In this document: one piece after another, positions 52,062-61,450 of the stretch
Numbering within the stretch: position 1 is the stretch's first letter
How the letters are laid out: each line of letters starts with the position of its first letter
DNA from: Bernardetia sp. MNP-M8
GTDB taxonomy: Bacteria > Bacteroidota > Bacteroidia > Cytophagales > Bernardetiaceae
NCBI RefSeq assembly: GCF_037126285.1
Contig: NZ_CP147012.1
Location: 496,001-560,000 of the forward strand
DNA length: 64,000 bases
Direction: 5' to 3'
The notes under the pieces: model-generated
Told to the model about the DNA's origin: nothing
Database searches by the model: none
What the model saw: only the letters and a program-made list of their open reading frames with translations
Position numbers and translations under genes: made by a program

Positions 52062-53345
52062 TTATCTCCCAAAGTCTAAAACACTATTAAAACGATAGGT
52101 TTTGTGAGGTTGCACCGAAACACCTAATGTTTTGTAACTTCCACTCAAGCAAATTTTTCTATGTCCCAAACTCGGCACACCTGAATCGACGAGTAATTGC
52201 ATTACAATTTCAAGTGCATCAAATTGTCCGTACGAGCAACATTCGCCAGCAAATTTTGATTTACAACCCGAGTTTGGAAGACGTGTATGTCCAACATATC
52301 CTTTTTTTCCTGAAGAAATAGCGTGACATCTTGCACTTTCAAATAAATCTTTTTGAGGAGAAAGTACGCCCACAGCTTTCATGTTTTTCATTGTTTTGTA
52401 AAGTGACCCTGTATAATAATCTGATAAACTCAAATTTTCATACGAGTTCCACTTTTTATATTTCACCAAAAAAGTTTCTGCAAAAAGAGGAGGATTAAGA
52501 CGAGCTAAATTGAGATAATAATAAACTAACTTTTCATTTTCGGTTAGATAATCTGTACTTTGAGCTGTGTAGGCTATAGTATACTTTGCATTTTTCCATT
52601 CTGGGACTACTTCTTGAAACTCTTTTTGGTAAGGTTTTATTCCTAGAGTCTCATTTGATTCATTTACATTTTCTGTGTAATCTTCTATAATTTCATCGCC
52701 ACTTTGATTTTCTTTTATTTCTAATACTTTTTTATCAAATTTTGTCAAACGAGCAGAAGTTTCACCTTTTTTTAGTGTAGGAAGAATAGAAATTCCAAAA
52801 TAATCTGTTTTATTAGAAAGTAAAATCTGTTTTGCTTGACTATTGGACTGAGATTTCAAAATTGACATCAACAATCGCATTCCTGTATTTTCATAATACA
52901 TAGAAGAAGAAGTTCCACTTACTTGGAAGTTTTCACATTTTTCCTCTTTATTATAACATGCCGCCAAAATACATTCTTCTCTCATCGGAGAAATAACAGG
53001 AAGTGGACGCAATCTTTTGAGTTCACTAGCCAATGTCTTTGTATCTTTTCCAAACATTACTACATAACCGAGTGAGTTTGTGCTATTCCAATCTGTACAT
53101 TTGTCTAAAAAAGTTTCAGCAAAAAGTGGTGGATTTAGACGCATCAGATTCAAAAAATAATAAAATTGTTTTTCTTCATCGTTCAAGTAATCTGCATATT
53201 GTGCTGTATTGGCTGAACTGTATTTTTGCTCTTTCCATTCAGGAATCCATTTTTTGAACTCGTCACATTGGGCAAAAGAATTTTTAGAAATCCCAAAAAA
53301 TCCTATAAAAAACACAAATACTACAAATAAAAATGGTTTTCTCAT
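52062..53345 (-). CDS. Exported CAP-like protein with two tandem repeats
   Basis: The 427-aa protein has a signal peptide (ends NSFAQ) and two homologous halves. Half 1 begins about residue 27 (EFKKWIPEWKEQKYSSANTAQYADYLNDEEKQFYYFLNLMRLNPPLFAETFL) and half 2 about 248 (EFQEVVPEWKNAKYTIAYTAQSTDYLTENEKLVYYYLNLARLNPPLFAETFL). Only half 2 keeps the CAP/SCP-type ending with His and a serial LGHRKICLSGSYKTLGVSVQPH motif. Half 1 ends in a degenerate region. CAP proteins bind lipids or sterols or act as hydrolases; the role here is unknown. It is convergent with the DUF1684 gene. Confidence 0.75.
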   Translation of the reverse strand: MRKPFLFVVFVFFIGFFGISKNSFAQCDEFKKWIPEWKEQKYSSANTAQYADYLNDEEKQFYYFLNLMRLNPPLFAETFLDKCTDWNSTNSLGYVVMFGKDTKTLASELKRLRPLPVISPMREECILAACYNKEEKCENFQVSGTSSSMYYENTGMRLLMSILKSQSNSQAKQILLSNKTDYFGISILPTLKKGETSARLTKFDKKVLEIKENQSGDEIIEDYTENVNESNETLGIKPYQKEFQEVVPEWKNAKYTIAYTAQSTDYLTENEKLVYYYLNLARLNPPLFAETFLVKYKKWNSYENLSLSDYYTGSLYKTMKNMKAVGVLSPQKDLFESARCHAISSGKKGYVGHTRLPNSGCKSKFAGECCSYGQFDALEIVMQLLVDSGVPSLGHRKICLSGSYKTLGVSVQPHKTYRFNSVLDFGR

Positions 53346-53446
53346 AATTGAATTATTTTTTTGATGTATTTATCTACTTTTCAATTTTATTGCCAAAGAA
53401 AAGCTGATTTTAGAATTGAAGTTATTTAAAAATTAGTTTGCATGTA

Positions 53447-53480
53447 TTTGTTGGTGTCGCTACGCTAAAACACCAACAAA
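53447..53480. repeat. GTTGGTGT/ACACCAAC hairpin repeat, copy near tyrS
   Basis: TTTGTTGGTGT (53447-53457) and ACACCAACAAA (53470-53480) form a perfect 11-bp stem around CGCTACGCTAAA, matching the copy at 35028-35061 except for one loop base. Confidence 0.8.
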
Positions 53481-53591
53481 GGCTGAAGTGAAAATTGTTT
53501 TTAAGACACAAAAAAGTTTACTCAAAAAATTATTTCTTATTCTTTTTCAAAAAAATAGGAACTTAATTAAACGAATTTCTATTTTTGTACT

Positions 53592-54917
53592 ATGGAAAAA
53601 CAAATACCCAACCTTATAGAAGAACTTCGCTGGCGTGGCATGTTACAAGACAGCACCCCAGACACAGAAAAACATTTGCTTGAAAACAAAATTTCAGGCT
53701 ACATTGGTTTTGACCCTACTGCTGATTCGTTGCATATCGGCAACTTAGCGACAATAATGCTTTTGGTTCACTTACAGCGTGCAGGACATACACCTTATGC
53801 GCTCGTTGGTGGGGCAACAGGAATGGTAGGCGACCCTTCAGGAAAATCTGCTGAACGTAATCTTTTAGATGAAAAAACACTTCGTCATAATGAAAAATGT
53901 ATTGGCGAACAACTTCAAAAATTCTTAGATTTTGAAGGAGAAAATGCAGCCGTTTTAGTAAATAATTACGACTGGTTTAAAAACTTTAGCTTTTTAGAGG
54001 TTTTGAGAGATGTCGGAAAGCATTTGTCGGTCAATTATATGATGGCAAAAGATTCTGTCAAAACACGCCTTGAAACAGGAATTTCATTTACAGAATTTTC
54101 TTACCAATTACTCCAAGCCTACGATTTTTATCATTTGTATAAAAACCATGGGGTCAAACTTCAAATGGGAGGTTCTGACCAATGGGGAAATATTACTTCA
54201 GGAACAGAATTAATCAGAAGAATAAGTAATGCCGAAAGTAATAATAATGACGATACTAGAGAACACGCTTTTGCAGTTACTTGTCCGTTAGTTACAAAAG
54301 CAGATGGAACAAAATTTGGGAAGTCTGAAAGTGGAAATGTTTGGCTTGATCCAAATCTTACTTCACCTTACAAATTTTACCAGTTTTGGCTCAATGCAGA
54401 TGATGATGTTGCACCTCGTTTGATTCGTGTCTTTACTCTTTTAGATAAAGAAACTATTGAAAGTCTAGAAATCGAACATAATAAAGATAAAGGACAAAGA
54501 ATTCTTCAAAAAGCTCTTGCTGAAGATGTAACTGTACGAGTTCACGGTCAAGAAGCCTATGAAAATGCTGTTGAGGCATCAGGAATTTTGTTTTCAAAAG
54601 ATGTCTTAAAAAAGTTGCAACAAACTGATGAAAAAACACTTTTAGAAATATTTGAAGATGTACCACAAATTCATATTTCTTTAGATGAATATCATCAAGC
54701 TGAAAATGTAACTGAACTTCTATCAACTATCGCTAAAGATGAAATTTTTGCATCAAAAAGTGAAGCAAAGAAAATGATAAAGGGAGGAGGAGTAAGCATT
54801 AATAAAGCCAAAATTGCTGACCCAGTAATGGAAGTTGATTTTGCTCTTTTACAAGATAAATACTTACTTGTTCAGCGAGGAAAGAAAAATTATTATTTGA
54901 TTTGTGTAAATAAGTAA
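53592..54917 (+). CDS. tyrS: Tyrosyl-tRNA synthetase
   Basis: The enzyme charges tRNA-Tyr. The 441-aa protein has the class I signature ([16 protein letters not shown], with HIGN), the tyrosine-binding GGSDQWGNI, the KMSKS equivalent KFGKS ([14 protein letters not shown]), and a C-terminal S4 RNA-binding domain ([21 protein letters not shown]). The start is ATG 53592. A TATTTTTG box at 53580-53587 lies only 5 bp upstream, which would make the mRNA nearly leaderless; the -33 element is not clear. A strong terminator follows at 54939-54979. Confidence 0.96.
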   Translation: MEKQIPNLIEELRWRGMLQDSTPDTEKHLLENKISGYIGFDPTADSLHIGNLATIMLLVHLQRAGHTPYALVGGATGMVGDPSGKSAERNLLDEKTLRHNEKCIGEQLQKFLDFEGENAAVLVNNYDWFKNFSFLEVLRDVGKHLSVNYMMAKDSVKTRLETGISFTEFSYQLLQAYDFYHLYKNHGVKLQMGGSDQWGNITSGTELIRRISNAESNNNDDTREHAFAVTCPLVTKADGTKFGKSESGNVWLDPNLTSPYKFYQFWLNADDDVAPRLIRVFTLLDKETIESLEIEHNKDKGQRILQKALAEDVTVRVHGQEAYENAVEASGILFSKDVLKKLQQTDEKTLLEIFEDVPQIHISLDEYHQAENVTELLSTIAKDEIFASKSEAKKMIKGGGVSINKAKIADPVMEVDFALLQDKYLLVQRGKKNYYLICVNK

Positions 54918-54938
54918 ATTCTGAATAAGTAATAAAGT

Positions 54939-54981
54939 AAAAACGGTTTCAAGTTATAGTATAATTTGAAACCGTTTTTTT
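54939..54981 (+). terminator. Terminator of tyrS
   Basis: AAAAACGGTTTCAA (54939-54952) pairs with TTGAAACCGTTTTT (54966-54979) and is followed by more T's. Extra pairing in the loop is possible. Confidence 0.9.
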
Positions 54982-55076
54982 ATGGCTTTTTTAAAAGAAA
55001 ATGAGTATTTTTCTTAAATTTCTTTCTAAAAACCCACATGATTTGTAATACTCATCAATGTAAAGTTCCAACACCT

Positions 55077-56177
55077 ATGTCAGAAAAAATAACACAACTA
55101 AAAAAACAAGTTGAAGCAGGAAAGTTTCAAGAATTATTTGATTATTTGAATTTGTATTTTGAAGAAAATCCGTATAATCAATATTCTACTATCAAAATGA
55201 ATATTTTGCATCAAATAAATATGGGATTTGCGCCTAATCCTATGCAAGTTCAAGGATTACAAATATTTTTGAATAGCTCTAAAATTAAAGAAGTTGTTCC
55301 AATTATTGAACAAAATCATAAAACTACACCTCAAAAAACTACTGAAACTATGGCTTATGGAACAGAAAAAGAAATTGAAGGAATCAGAAAAGCGATTGAT
55401 TTGATTTTAGAAAAAAAGGAGTTTTTACAAGAAGAATTAGGAATAGCAAGTGGAAATCAAAAATTTGCATTAAAAAAGCAATTACAAAAAGAGGAAATAG
55501 ATTTAGAAAATTATCGTCAGAAAATCCAAAAATTAAGAGAAGAGAATCCTTCTAATTCAGAATTGAACGATTTAGATGCAAAAACTCAAAAAGCACAAGA
55601 GGAAATGAAAGATAGTTTGAAGGAAGAAAAGAAAACCTCTGTCTTTATTTCCTACAATCACAAAGACAAGGAATTAGCCAATAGAGTAAAAGACTTTTTG
55701 AGAAAACAAGAAATTGATGTTACCATAGATTCAGAAGCAATGAAATCAGGTGAAGACATAAAAACATTTATTGAAAAATGTGTGCGAGAAAATGATATTA
55801 CGCTTTCTTTGGTTTCAGAAAATAGCTTACTTTCTGCGTGGGTAGCGATGGAAAGTGTGCTTACTTTTGCAGGAGAAAAATTAGCTGATAAAAAATTTAT
55901 TGCTGTTTATGAAGATGATTCTTTCTTCGGACGTTCGTTTGTTAGAGAAAGTATGAAAGTAGTTAGAAAAGAACTACAAGAAATTGATGAAGAAATTGAC
56001 GAATGTAGAAAAGAAAATATTGGAATCGAACATTTGCAAGATGAGCGTACTCGTTATAGAAAGCTAGAAACTAATTTAGCTGAAATAGTAGGACGTTTAA
56101 AAAATTCTCTTTGTAGAAAAATAAGTAAGAATAATTTTGAAACAGGAATGCAGAAAGTTTGTGATGATATAAAGTAA
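55077..56177 (+). CDS. TIR-domain protein with N-terminal helical and coiled-coil region
   Basis: From ATG 55077 the protein has 366 aa. Residues 1-75 form a small helical unit (KITQLKKQVEAGKFQELFDYLNLYFEENPYNQYSTIKMNILHQI) resembling effector-associated domains of the EAD11 type. Residues 95-185 are a coiled coil. The TIR domain begins at about 187 (KTSVFISYNHKDKELANRVKDFLRKQEIDV) and contains the catalytic-type Glu in SAWVAMES (E259), as in NAD-cleaving TIRs. A helical tail follows. Such proteins act in antiviral abortive responses or signalling. The frame is open to 55038, but the chosen ATG fits the domain start. No obvious sensor partner is adjacent. Confidence 0.82.
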   Translation: MSEKITQLKKQVEAGKFQELFDYLNLYFEENPYNQYSTIKMNILHQINMGFAPNPMQVQGLQIFLNSSKIKEVVPIIEQNHKTTPQKTTETMAYGTEKEIEGIRKAIDLILEKKEFLQEELGIASGNQKFALKKQLQKEEIDLENYRQKIQKLREENPSNSELNDLDAKTQKAQEEMKDSLKEEKKTSVFISYNHKDKELANRVKDFLRKQEIDVTIDSEAMKSGEDIKTFIEKCVRENDITLSLVSENSLLSAWVAMESVLTFAGEKLADKKFIAVYEDDSFFGRSFVRESMKVVRKELQEIDEEIDECRKENIGIEHLQDERTRYRKLETNLAEIVGRLKNSLCRKISKNNFETGMQKVCDDIK

Positions 56178-56185
56178 TATTCGAA

Positions 56186-56288
56186 ATCCTCAACGACGGC
56201 AACACCTTAACGACGGCAACACCTTGTTGACGGTTGAAATAGTAAAGTAAACCGTCGTTGAGGCTCAAATGCAGCCGTCAACGAGGAT
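56186..56288. repeat. Dispersed palindromic repeat, CCTCAACGACGG family, copy 2
   Basis: The 103-bp unit begins ATCCTCAACGACGGCAAC and ends CCGTCAACGAGGAT. CCTCAACGACGG near the start pairs with CCGTCGTTGAGG (about 56242-56253). Inside, CGACGGCAACACCTT is duplicated, absent from copy 1 at 8734-8833. As there, an A tract and then a terminator follow. Confidence 0.8.
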
Positions 56289-56293
56289 AAAAA

Positions 56294-56330
56294 AAAATGG
56301 TTTCAAGCAAAATACTTGAAACCATTTTTT
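56294..56330 (+). terminator. Terminator after the TIR gene
   Basis: AAAATGGTTTCAAG (56294-56307) pairs perfectly with CTTGAAACCATTTT (56315-56328). It also lies downstream of the convergent PPIase gene (stop 56387), so it may serve both. Confidence 0.85.
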
Positions 56331-56386
56331 ATAATTATCACTTACAATTTAGCCGTTTTCGGTGTCTCTACCAACGACTTCAAAAA

Positions 56387-57739
56387 TTAAATTCCCTCTA
56401 TAAGATTACATTTATTGTAATCTTCATCAATATCGATATAAAGTTCTTTTATGGCTGTAAAGAACCACTCATCAAGCATTTTTGCCCTTTCGTCATTTAA
56501 AGCTGCTTGATAGATTTTTTCATAATCATCATTCAAATTTGCTTGGTGAGGTTTTGTTTTATCTATAAAATACAAAAGACGCACAGCTTCTTTTCCGTCA
56601 GGACTTCTAAATGGCAACGGCTGACTAACTGATTTTAATTTCATTGTATCTAAAATCAAATATGTATTATAATCAAAATCTTCAGCTACTAGTTTAGAGC
56701 TTCCTGTTTGCTGACTCAAAATACGTCCACCATTATTTTTTGAACTTCTATCAGCTGAATGCTCAAATACAGCTTTTGCAAATGTCAAACTATCTTTTAT
56801 AATCAAATTACGAAGACTATCAACAAAATGATTGGTATAAACCATATCTTCAGCACTCGGTTTTGGACGAATGAGAATATGACGAGTATTAATCAAGTTT
56901 CCACGTCTTTCTAAAAGTTGAATCAAGTGAAAACCATATTCTGATTCAATTGGTTCTGAAATCTCCATTGGTTTAAGAGCAAAAGAAGCTGCTTCATATT
57001 CAGGAACAAGTTCTCCACGTTCTCTGTATCCTAAGTTTCCACCTTGAGCAGCCGAACCCAAATCGGCAGAAAATTCTTTAGCTAGAGCTGCAAAATCTTC
57101 TCCTGCCTTGATACGTGTACGAATATCTAAAAGCTGTTTTCTTACTCTGTCTTTTTCTTGCTTACTTACCTTTGCATAAACTAGCATTTGAGCTACTTCA
57201 TATTCTGCTGGCAAAAATGGCAAACTATCTTGAGGGATAGATTTATAAAATTTACGAACCTGTGAAGGAGTTACTTTTGCATCTGTTGTTATTTCAGAGC
57301 GCATTTTTTGAATAGTTAGCTGTTCTTTGATAGGTTCTAAAAGCTCTTCTTTTATATCAGCTAAAGATTTGCCTAGATACTCCTCTAGTTTTTTCTCATC
57401 ACCACCTGCACGTTCGACCATCATAGAAAGACGATTTGATGCTTCACTTTCTACTTGTGCATCTAAGACAATCACAGAATCTATTTCTGCTTTAGCATAC
57501 ATTACTTTATTAAAAAGAAGTTGACGCAAGATTTCGCATTTTGCATTTGGACTTTCTTTTCCCTCTTGAGAACTTAAATAGTTTTGATATGAAAGTTCTA
57601 ATTCTGATTTCAGAATGATATAATTATCTACCTTAACGATAATTTTGTCTGCTACTTGTTGCGAAAAACTAGTTGTAGAAATCAGACAAAATCCCAATAA
57701 GAGTAAAAAAGTAGAAAATTTGATTTTGAAATTGTTCAT
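56387..57739 (-). CDS. Periplasmic PpiC/SurA-like peptidyl-prolyl isomerase
   Basis: The 450-aa protein has a signal peptide (ends TSFSQ) and the SurA layout: a helical chaperone N-terminal region (KIIVKVDNYIILKSELELSYQNYL ... LRQLLFNKVMYAKAEIDSVIV), a first parvulin domain (AEYEVAQMLVYAKVSKQEKDRVRKQLL ... GGNLGYRERGELVPEYEAASFALKPMEIS, then YGFHLIQLLERRG), and a second, more divergent parvulin-like region (NTRHILIRPKPSAEDM ... SADRSSKNNGGRILSQQ). It should assist folding of outer-membrane proteins. It lies 180 bp downstream of the related lipoprotein gene at 57920-58795. Confidence 0.9.
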   Translation of the reverse strand: MNNFKIKFSTFLLLLGFCLISTTSFSQQVADKIIVKVDNYIILKSELELSYQNYLSSQEGKESPNAKCEILRQLLFNKVMYAKAEIDSVIVLDAQVESEASNRLSMMVERAGGDEKKLEEYLGKSLADIKEELLEPIKEQLTIQKMRSEITTDAKVTPSQVRKFYKSIPQDSLPFLPAEYEVAQMLVYAKVSKQEKDRVRKQLLDIRTRIKAGEDFAALAKEFSADLGSAAQGGNLGYRERGELVPEYEAASFALKPMEISEPIESEYGFHLIQLLERRGNLINTRHILIRPKPSAEDMVYTNHFVDSLRNLIIKDSLTFAKAVFEHSADRSSKNNGGRILSQQTGSSKLVAEDFDYNTYLILDTMKLKSVSQPLPFRSPDGKEAVRLLYFIDKTKPHQANLNDDYEKIYQAALNDERAKMLDEWFFTAIKELYIDIDEDYNKCNLIEGI

Positions 57740-57777
57740 ATATAAAATTAGTGAATTGATGTTTAGTTTTTATTGTG

Positions 57778-57813
57778 TATTTGTTGGCTTGGCTACGCTA
57801 AAATACCAACAAA
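57778..57813. repeat. GTTGG/CCAAC hairpin repeat, diverged copy
   Basis: TTTGTTGG (57780-57787) and CCAACAAA (57806-57813) flank CTTGGCTACGCTAAAATA, which resembles the loop CGCTACGCTAAAA of other copies. It lies in the 180-bp gap between the two PPIase-type genes. Confidence 0.65.
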
Positions 57814-57919
57814 AGCAAATTTTAATATTTATTGTAAGTTCAATAAAAGTAAAGTTTCATTGAGGACTTAACCAAAAGGAGTACGTAAAACAAGGCGTTT
57901 TTGTAGCAAAAAAATAATT

Positions 57920-58795
57920 TTATTCTACCACAAAAATTTTATAGTCCTGATTTTCTTTTGCTCTGTCCATTACTTTTGTTTCAAGTTCCTTTTGTAACTC
58001 TACTTTTCTTTTGTTCAGAATCACACTAATAATTTGACTTTTGACATAGTCTAATGGAGAAACTTGGTCTTGAATTTTGAAATCGTTTATCTTTAAGAAA
58101 TAATAATAGGCTGCGTCTTCACTTTCTACAAATTTATTTTTTTGAAGTAATAAATTTCTATCAAAAGGCGTATTGGCAACAAGCTCTGAAATAGGTAACC
58201 ATTTATCGTCTTGCAGAAAATAACTTGCTGCAAAACCATAGCTATATGATTTTAATTTCTCAGTTTCGTCTGAGTTAGGTTCTAAATCAGAACGCATCCA
58301 TTTACGGAGATCATCTAATTGAGTTTGAGGTGTATTTAATTTTACTTTTACAAAATAAGCTTTTACAATAGGCTGTTTCAATTCAAAATTTGCTTTGTTT
58401 TCTTCATAATATGTGCTTATTTGAGGCTCTGTAACAAGTGTATCCAAATATTCATTGACATAGTTTTGTTTGTAAGCATGAACCAAGAGTTGATATTTAT
58501 AATCTTCTAATCGTTCTTCTAATTCTTTTTGGTCAATGCCACTTTTAGATTCTGCTTCTTTGAGTAAAAGTTTTCTTTCTATCCAATTATCAACATATCT
58601 TTTTACAATATTTGTGCTGTCTTCTTGGCTATAATTAGGAGGTAAAAGTTCTGTTATTTCTTCTTGAAATAGATAACTCTCTCCTACTTGTGCCACAGGA
58701 GTTCCTGTTATTTCTTCTTTTGTTTCAGCTTCTTGACAAGAAAAAATAAAACTTGTCAAAAATAAAAATATAATTAAAAAATTATTTCCTTTCAT
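57920..58795 (-). CDS. SurA-N-like periplasmic chaperone lipoprotein
   Basis: Starting at ATG 58795 the 291-aa protein has a lipoprotein signal with Cys in LTSFIFSCQEAE. The N-terminal half follows the SurA chaperone pattern (VAQVGESYLFQEEITELLPPNYSQEDSTNIVKRYVDNWIERKLLLKEAE). A second helical half follows, with a region where a parvulin domain would lie, but I see no parvulin active-site residues. The downstream gene (56387-57739) has the full parvulin, so the two may work together on outer-membrane protein assembly. The frame is open upstream to 58828; the lipoprotein signal sets the chosen start. Confidence 0.78.
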   Translation of the reverse strand: MKGNNFLIIFLFLTSFIFSCQEAETKEEITGTPVAQVGESYLFQEEITELLPPNYSQEDSTNIVKRYVDNWIERKLLLKEAESKSGIDQKELEERLEDYKYQLLVHAYKQNYVNEYLDTLVTEPQISTYYEENKANFELKQPIVKAYFVKVKLNTPQTQLDDLRKWMRSDLEPNSDETEKLKSYSYGFAASYFLQDDKWLPISELVANTPFDRNLLLQKNKFVESEDAAYYYFLKINDFKIQDQVSPLDYVKSQIISVILNKRKVELQKELETKVMDRAKENQDYKIFVVE

Positions 58796-58855
58796 AGAGA
58801 AAATAACTCTACATCTATTATCACTCATAATTTGCTATTTGTTGTACTCAACTCA

Positions 58856-58889
58856 AAACCCTAAGAATCTTTAAAGACCCTTAGGGTTT
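58856..58889 (-). terminator. Terminator of the VWA gene
   Basis: AAACCCTAAG (58856-58865) pairs perfectly with CTTAGGGTTT (58880-58889). On the minus strand it follows the VWA gene stop at 58972. Confidence 0.75.
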
Positions 58890-58971
58890 AAAATATAAGA
58901 ATGCAAAATTACAAAAAATAAATTTGATTCGTGACAAATTTCTTCAAACAGCCAAGAAGTCCATCCTAGCT

Positions 58972-59742
58972 CTATTTAGAATTAAGAAGAAGAGATATTT
59001 CTTCAGCTATCTTACTCATCTCTTCAAAACTTTCTGCGTGATAATATTTTCCATTTGTAAAAATACTAATTTGCTTCAAAGATGCATCATTATAAGGACT
59101 TTTGATAGTAATATGCTCTTGATCAGGCGTAGTAATGGCAGCTTCTCCTCCACCTCCAACACCAATTGCATACACTTCTACGTCACGCTTACTAGCCAAA
59201 AGTAAAGCACGTTTGAAAATATTGTCACTTTCAGAAGTTGCACCATCACTAAAGATAATAATTTTTCTATCTGTAGAACCTACACGCTCAAACTCTTTGA
59301 TTGAAGTATCAAGAGCTTCTCCAAGTACTGTTCCTGTTCCATCTACCAAATCAGTCGTAATTTGCTCTAAAAGTTGATACAAATCGACTTCTTGATCACC
59401 CAAGCGAGCATAAATCATAGATTCTCCAGCAAAAAGCACAATACCATAACGTGCTGTTGCATGTACACTCATAAGTTGTTGTGCTGCCGATTTTACAGCT
59501 TCTAGTCGGGTTGGTGTTACGTCCTCTACTTTCATAGATGAAGAAACATCAATCGCCAAAATAATATCCATGTGTTCTTCTAAAACAATTTCTTCTTTTA
59601 CTTCTTCTGTTAAAACACTATCTGTTGGTGCTTCATCTTGTGCATAAGAATGAGTTATAAAAGAGAATAAAAAGCAAATGGCTAAAAAAGAAGAGACAAC
59701 CAATTGTTGTATGAATTTTTGTAAAGAATTAGAATATGTCAT
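58972..59742 (-). CDS. Exported VWA-domain protein (BatA/BatB-like)
   Basis: The 256-aa protein has a signal peptide (ends THSYAQ) and a von Willebrand A domain (about 58-245) with a complete adhesion-site: DVSSSM, the Thr in VDGTGTVLG, and the Asp in FSDGATSES. It resembles the VWA part of BatA/BatB of the Bat (aerotolerance) operon, but lacks the membrane helices found there and has a signal peptide instead. The TRLEAVKSAAQQLM and RYGIVLFAGESMIYARLGDQEVDLYQLLEQI segments are typical of that group. No MoxR-type gene is adjacent. Confidence 0.83.
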   Translation of the reverse strand: MTYSNSLQKFIQQLVVSSFLAICFLFSFITHSYAQDEAPTDSVLTEEVKEEIVLEEHMDIILAIDVSSSMKVEDVTPTRLEAVKSAAQQLMSVHATARYGIVLFAGESMIYARLGDQEVDLYQLLEQITTDLVDGTGTVLGEALDTSIKEFERVGSTDRKIIIFSDGATSESDNIFKRALLLASKRDVEVYAIGVGGGGEAAITTPDQEHITIKSPYNDASLKQISIFTNGKYYHAESFEEMSKIAEEISLLLNSK

Positions 59743-59929
59743 TGAAAAGATTTTTTAGTAGTAAACTAGGAATAGATTAGGAAGAAATGAATTGTCAAAT
59801 TTATAAAATATTTAAATAAAATTAGGATTTTACAAATAAAAAATTGACTTAAATTAGTGATACTTTAATTCAAAAATCAATCCGAAGTAGTCATAACTAG
59901 TCTTAGTTTTCTCAAATCATTAAATTAAT

Positions 59930-60088
59930 TTACATTTTCAATAGACCTTCCAATGCATCTTTCCAGTTTACTTCAAAGCCTCCCAAAATAAGAACTGTTC
60001 CAGCAGTAAGTAAAGCCACAAAAAGTAAAGCTAATGTCCGAATTGTTTTTTGGGATAGAATAAAAGGTCGTTGTTTATTATTTTTCAT
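59930..60088 (-). CDS. Small single-span membrane protein, 52 aa
   Basis: ATG 60088 opens a 52-codon frame ending at 59930. A basic start (MKNNKQRPFILSQKTIR) is followed by a membrane helix (TLALLFVALLTAGTVLILG) and a short tail (GFEVNWKDALEGLLKM). Base composition and codon pattern look coding. It fills most of the 512-bp gap between the VWA gene and the transporter gene. I recognise no family, and no promoter box was assigned. Confidence 0.6.
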   Translation of the reverse strand: MKNNKQRPFILSQKTIRTLALLFVALLTAGTVLILGGFEVNWKDALEGLLKM

Positions 60089-60254
60089 AACTAATAAAAC
60101 TTTAAGCACATAATAATTTTCTACAAATTAGCTAAAAAACACTCAAATTAGAAAAAGTTAGTATTTTGTATCTGATTTTTTCAAAGATTTTTTTATTAAT
60201 AGTAAATTAGCGTTGATTTAATCTGTATTTTTGTAAAAAAAACGCAATCAAAAA

Positions 60255-61355
60255 ATGATAAGACGCTTAGTTATTTTTTACCTAATAGTTCTTCCAATTT
60301 TAGTTCTTCTAGGTATTTTTAGTTGGTTCTTTTCTACCATTGTAGGATATTTCGTAGTTGCCATGGTTTTTAGTGCTGTTCTTCAAACTCCCACCAACTA
60401 TATTAGTCAGATTCAGATTGCAGGGATTCAATTGCCTCGTGCTTTTGCTGTGATGCTTTCCTTTTCTATTTTTGCTGGCATTATTGCTCTTTTTGTTCTG
60501 CTTTTTATTCCACTAGTTTCTGAGCAAATAGAATTTATTTCAGCTCTAGATTACAACTCCCTTTTTGAAAATATTGTTTCTCCTATTGATTATATAGAGA
60601 ATTTTTTAATAGAAAGAAGATGGGTAAAAGAAGAAAAAGGTTTTTTGATGAATGGAATTCAAGACTATTTTTTCTCTTTTTTTGTAGAAATGAAAATTGG
60701 AAATGTTATCAATGAGATTCTCTCAACGACAAGTAATATTTTTATAGGAACAATTTCGGTACTTTTTATTTCTTTCTTTTTGCTCTACGAAAAAGGACTT
60801 TTTAGAAGAAATGTAATTGCACTGATTCCAAATGCCTATTTTGAGGTTTCGATAAGTGCTATTTATAAAATTGAAAAACTACTTTCCAATTACCTTTTCG
60901 GACTGCTAATTCAGATGTTCTCTATCTTTACTTTGGTTTCGATTGGACTTATTGTTTCAGAAGTAAAATATGCTGTTACAATTGCTATTTTTGCAGCCAT
61001 TGCCAATCTAATTCCTTATATAGGTCCTATTTTGGGAGCTTCTTTTGGTCTTATTGTTTCGCTTTCTACTCAACTTCAACAAACTCAAGATACTGCATTT
61101 TCTATTTTAGCAATCAAAGTAATTATCGTATTTTTGATAGTCCAACTTTCTGATAACCTTTTGCTTCAACCCATTATTTTTTCAAGAAGTATAAAAGCAC
61201 ATCCTTTAGAAATATTTAGTGTTGTTTTTATGGGAGCAGCTTTGGCTGGTGCTGTGGGAATGATTTTCGCTATTCCTGTCTATACTATTTTAAGAGTTAT
61301 GGCTTTAGAATTTTGGAAAGGATATAAAGAATATAGAATTTTCGGAAGAAGTTAG
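60255..61355 (+). CDS. AI-2E family transporter (PerM-like membrane protein)
   Basis: The 366-aa integral membrane protein has seven to eight predicted helices. The pattern is that of the AI-2E transporter (PerM) family: N-terminal helix pair (LVIFYLIVLPILVLLGIFSWFFSTI), a periplasmic or cytosolic middle region (about 85-150), and the conserved NLIPYIGPILGASFG loop near the end, then NLLLQPIIFSRSIKAHPLEIFSVVFMGAALAGAVGMIFAIPVYT. Some members export AI-2 or small molecules; others are uncharacterised. A TATTTTTG box at 60226-60233 could drive it with a leader of about 15 nt. It is a single-gene unit. Confidence 0.9.
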   Translation: MIRRLVIFYLIVLPILVLLGIFSWFFSTIVGYFVVAMVFSAVLQTPTNYISQIQIAGIQLPRAFAVMLSFSIFAGIIALFVLLFIPLVSEQIEFISALDYNSLFENIVSPIDYIENFLIERRWVKEEKGFLMNGIQDYFFSFFVEMKIGNVINEILSTTSNIFIGTISVLFISFFLLYEKGLFRRNVIALIPNAYFEVSISAIYKIEKLLSNYLFGLLIQMFSIFTLVSIGLIVSEVKYAVTIAIFAAIANLIPYIGPILGASFGLIVSLSTQLQQTQDTAFSILAIKVIIVFLIVQLSDNLLLQPIIFSRSIKAHPLEIFSVVFMGAALAGAVGMIFAIPVYTILRVMALEFWKGYKEYRIFGRS

Positions 61356-61450
61356 AAATAAACTGTAAAGGATAGATAGTAAATAATCAAAATCATACTT
61401 CTGAGTTATTTTAAGACCTGAAGAGTAACAAAACTAATGGCTTTGTGCAT

